DNA of 8,095 nt, from assembly GCA_030044485.1 (NCBI GenBank), contig JASHVQ010000062.1, positions 1 through 8,095 of the forward strand, given 5' to 3'. The stretch comes from Methylovirgula sp. (GTDB lineage Bacteria; Pseudomonadota; Alphaproteobacteria; Rhizobiales; Beijerinckiaceae). Shown piece after piece: positions 6,651-8,095 of this stretch; within the stretch, counting starts at the first letter, position 1; every line of letters starts with the position of its first letter. The position numbers were made by a program, and so were the translations under genes. The notes under the pieces are model-generated. The model was not told the origin of the DNA, did no database searches, and was given only the letters and a program-made list of their open reading frames with translations.

Positions 6651-6656
6651 CGGCGG

Positions 6657-8095
6657 CTAGGGCTCTTTCACGGGCCTCCATTCGGCGGCCAGCTGCTGCG
6701 CCTGCTTGATCTGTTCGGGTGTCATCCGCTCGGAGATGATGTCGCGATTCTTGGCGGCATTGTCGCGATATTCGGCATCCGCGGCCTGCGACGCAGCGAC
6801 GTTGAACCACTTGTAGGCCTCAACATAGTCCTGCGGCGCGCCCTGACCATTGGCATAGAGATAGCCGAGATTTGTCTGGGCGAAGGCATCTCCCTGTTCG
6901 GCGGCTTTGCGGTACCACCGAGCAGCTTGCGCATAGTCTTGCGGCACGCCTTCGCCCTTGGCGTAGAGCAGGCCGAGACTGCTTTGCGCGAAGCGGTCGC
7001 CGTGCTCGGCCGCCTTCTCGTACCATTTCGCCGCTTCCGCATAATCTTGCTTGACGCCTTGGCCCTTGGCGTAGAGTAGGCCGAGATTGCTGGCCGAAGC
7101 CATATCGCCCTGATCCGCGGCCCTGCGATACCAGATCGCGGCTTGCGCAAAATCTTGCGGCACGCCCATGCCGTTTGCATAGATTTCCGCGAGATTGCTT
7201 TGCGCGGATATTTCGCCTTGCGCGGCGGCTTTGCCATACCATTTCGCGGCTTCCGCGTAATCCTGTTTCACACCTTTGCCTTGCGCGTAGAGCAGGCCGA
7301 GATTGCTTTGCGCGGCCACGTCGCCTTGCGCGGCGGCCTTGCGATACCAATCGGCGGCTTCTGCGTAATCTTGTGAGACGCCTTTGCCCTGCGCGTAGAG
7401 CAGGCCGAGATTGCTTTGCGCGGCCACGTCGCCCTTATCCGCGGCCTTGCCATACCACGCGGCCGCCTGCGCGAAGTCTTGCGTCACCCCTTCGCCCTTG
7501 GCGTAGAGCGAGGCGAGATCGCTGGCGGCGGCGACATTGCCTTGTTCGGCAGCCTTGCGATACCAGGCTGCGGCCTGCGCATAGTCCCGCGCGACACCTT
7601 TGCCCGTCGCATAGAGGAAGGCGAGACTGGCTTGCGCGCCGGCGTCGCCCTGACCGGCAGCCTTGCGATACCAGATCGCGGCTTGCCCATAATCCTGATT
7701 GACACCTTCGCCCTTCGCATAGATTTCGGCGAGAAAGAGCTGGGCGGCAAGCTGGCCTTGGGCGGCGGCCTTGCCGAACCATTTGGCCGCGTCGCTATAA
7801 TTCTGCGCGACGCCCAGGCCTTTCGCGTAGAGCGCGGCGAGCGCCCCTTCGGCATAGGCGCTGCCCTGATCGGCGGCCTTACGATACCAATCGGCTGCCT
7901 GCGCGTAGTCTTGCTTCACCCCCTGGCCGTTCGCAAGGAGCTGCGCCAAAGCAATCTGCGCGGCTGCGTCGCCGCCTTCGGCGGCCTTGCGGTACCAGTC
8001 GGCGGCTTGCGCGTAATCCTGTTTGATGCCTTCGCCCTTGGCATAAAGCGCGCCGAGACTCGCCTGCGCATAGACATTGCCTTGCGCGGCGGCCT
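6657..8095 (-). CDS. Sel1-like repeat (SLR) protein, 5' end outside window
   Basis: The reading frame is open to the right edge of the window (479 codons including the stop, no in-window start needed), so this is the C-terminal part of a longer protein. The codon at 7947-7949 is TTG within a repeat (Leu), not a true start. It consists of Sel1 repeats (PF08238), each 36 residues with consensus 'L G x L Y A x G x G V x Q D Y A x A A x W Y x K A A x Q G D x x A Q x x', followed by a 34-residue tail carrying 'T P E Q I K Q A Q Q L A A E W R P', a common ending of proteobacterial SLR proteins. SLR solenoids are TPR-like scaffolds for protein-protein contacts, many of them exported; the N-terminus that would show a signal peptide or other domains is missing. 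It converges on the DUF4159 gene with only 6 bases between stop codons. Confidence 0.93.
   Translation of the reverse strand, partial: AAAQGNVYAQASLGALYAKGEGIKQDYAQAADWYRKAAEGGDAAAQIALAQLLANGQGVKQDYAQAADWYRKAADQGSAYAEGALAALYAKGLGVAQNYSDAAKWFGKAAAQGQLAAQLFLAEIYAKGEGVNQDYGQAAIWYRKAAGQGDAGAQASLAFLYATGKGVARDYAQAAAWYRKAAEQGNVAAASDLASLYAKGEGVTQDFAQAAAWYGKAADKGDVAAQSNLGLLYAQGKGVSQDYAEAADWYRKAAAQGDVAAQSNLGLLYAQGKGVKQDYAEAAKWYGKAAAQGEISAQSNLAEIYANGMGVPQDFAQAAIWYRRAADQGDMASASNLGLLYAKGQGVKQDYAEAAKWYEKAAEHGDRFAQSSLGLLYAKGEGVPQDYAQAARWYRKAAEQGDAFAQTNLGYLYANGQGAPQDYVEAYKWFNVAASQAADAEYRDNAAKNRDIISERMTPEQIKQAQQLAAEWRPVKEP
6762..8095 (-). repeat. Tandem 108-bp repeat array (Sel1 repeats)
   Basis: Twelve complete 108-bp units run without any indel from 8057 down to 6762, plus part of a thirteenth at the window edge. 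Each encodes one 36-residue Sel1 repeat. Most units have diverged in DNA sequence, but some neighbours have not: 7282-7325 and 7390-7433 are identical over 44 bases, exactly 108 bases apart. The last unit (6762-6869) is degenerate in its second half and passes into the C-terminal tail. Such arrays can gain or lose units by recombination. Confidence 0.92.

Noticed and set aside
6762..8095. Regular 108-bp periodicity considered as a CRISPR or satellite array
   Set aside because: The period is a multiple of three, the frame is open throughout, and each unit encodes a Sel1 repeat. There is no repeat/spacer alternation.

Overview
The window is GC-rich DNA that reads like an alphaproteobacterium, probably of the Hyphomicrobiales/Rhizobiales (methylotroph or Rhodoblastus/Beijerinckia-like range). 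This is inferred from the high GC, a phasin of the alphaproteobacterial type, a near-perfect EcfG-type general-stress promoter (a sigma factor class confined to Alphaproteobacteria) and the MoxR / DUF58 / BatA-DUF4159 gene order common in that class. No species can be named from the sequence alone.

Layout. Positions 1-188 hold no gene I can support, only a perfect hairpin near the left edge and a GGAAC-N17-CGTT promoter. It leads into a 59-residue DUF1328 membrane protein (189-368, +). A phasin-family protein follows (475-1104, +). Facing it, with only 26 bases between stop codons, is a small membrane protein with a bacterial PH domain (1131-1598, -). The 278-base stretch 1599-1876 is a divergent intergenic region with one sigma-70-like promoter candidate firing to the right.

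That promoter would serve a tightly coupled three-gene operon: a MoxR-type AAA+ ATPase (1877-2923), a DUF58 protein with an intact vWA-type metal site (2920-3855), and a 931-residue membrane protein joining a BatA-like N-terminus, a degenerate vWA-like region, a GATase1-like region and a C-terminal DUF4159 (3855-6650). The genes overlap by 4 and 1 bases (ATGA and TGATG), so translation is probably coupled. By family analogy the ATPase acts as a chaperone or remodeller with the vWA protein as its adaptor, working on a membrane or periplasmic target through the large protein. The target is not known.

The operon ends 6 bases from the stop codon of a convergent gene (6657 to beyond 8095, -), which encodes a Sel1-like repeat protein. 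Its 3' portion contains at least twelve exact 36-residue (108-bp) repeats, and its start lies outside the window.

The most useful observations are the EcfG promoter ahead of the DUF1328 gene, the composite structure of the DUF4159 protein with a signal-peptide-like segment buried inside it, the absence of a further membrane-protein gene after it, and the strictly periodic, partly identical Sel1 repeat array.
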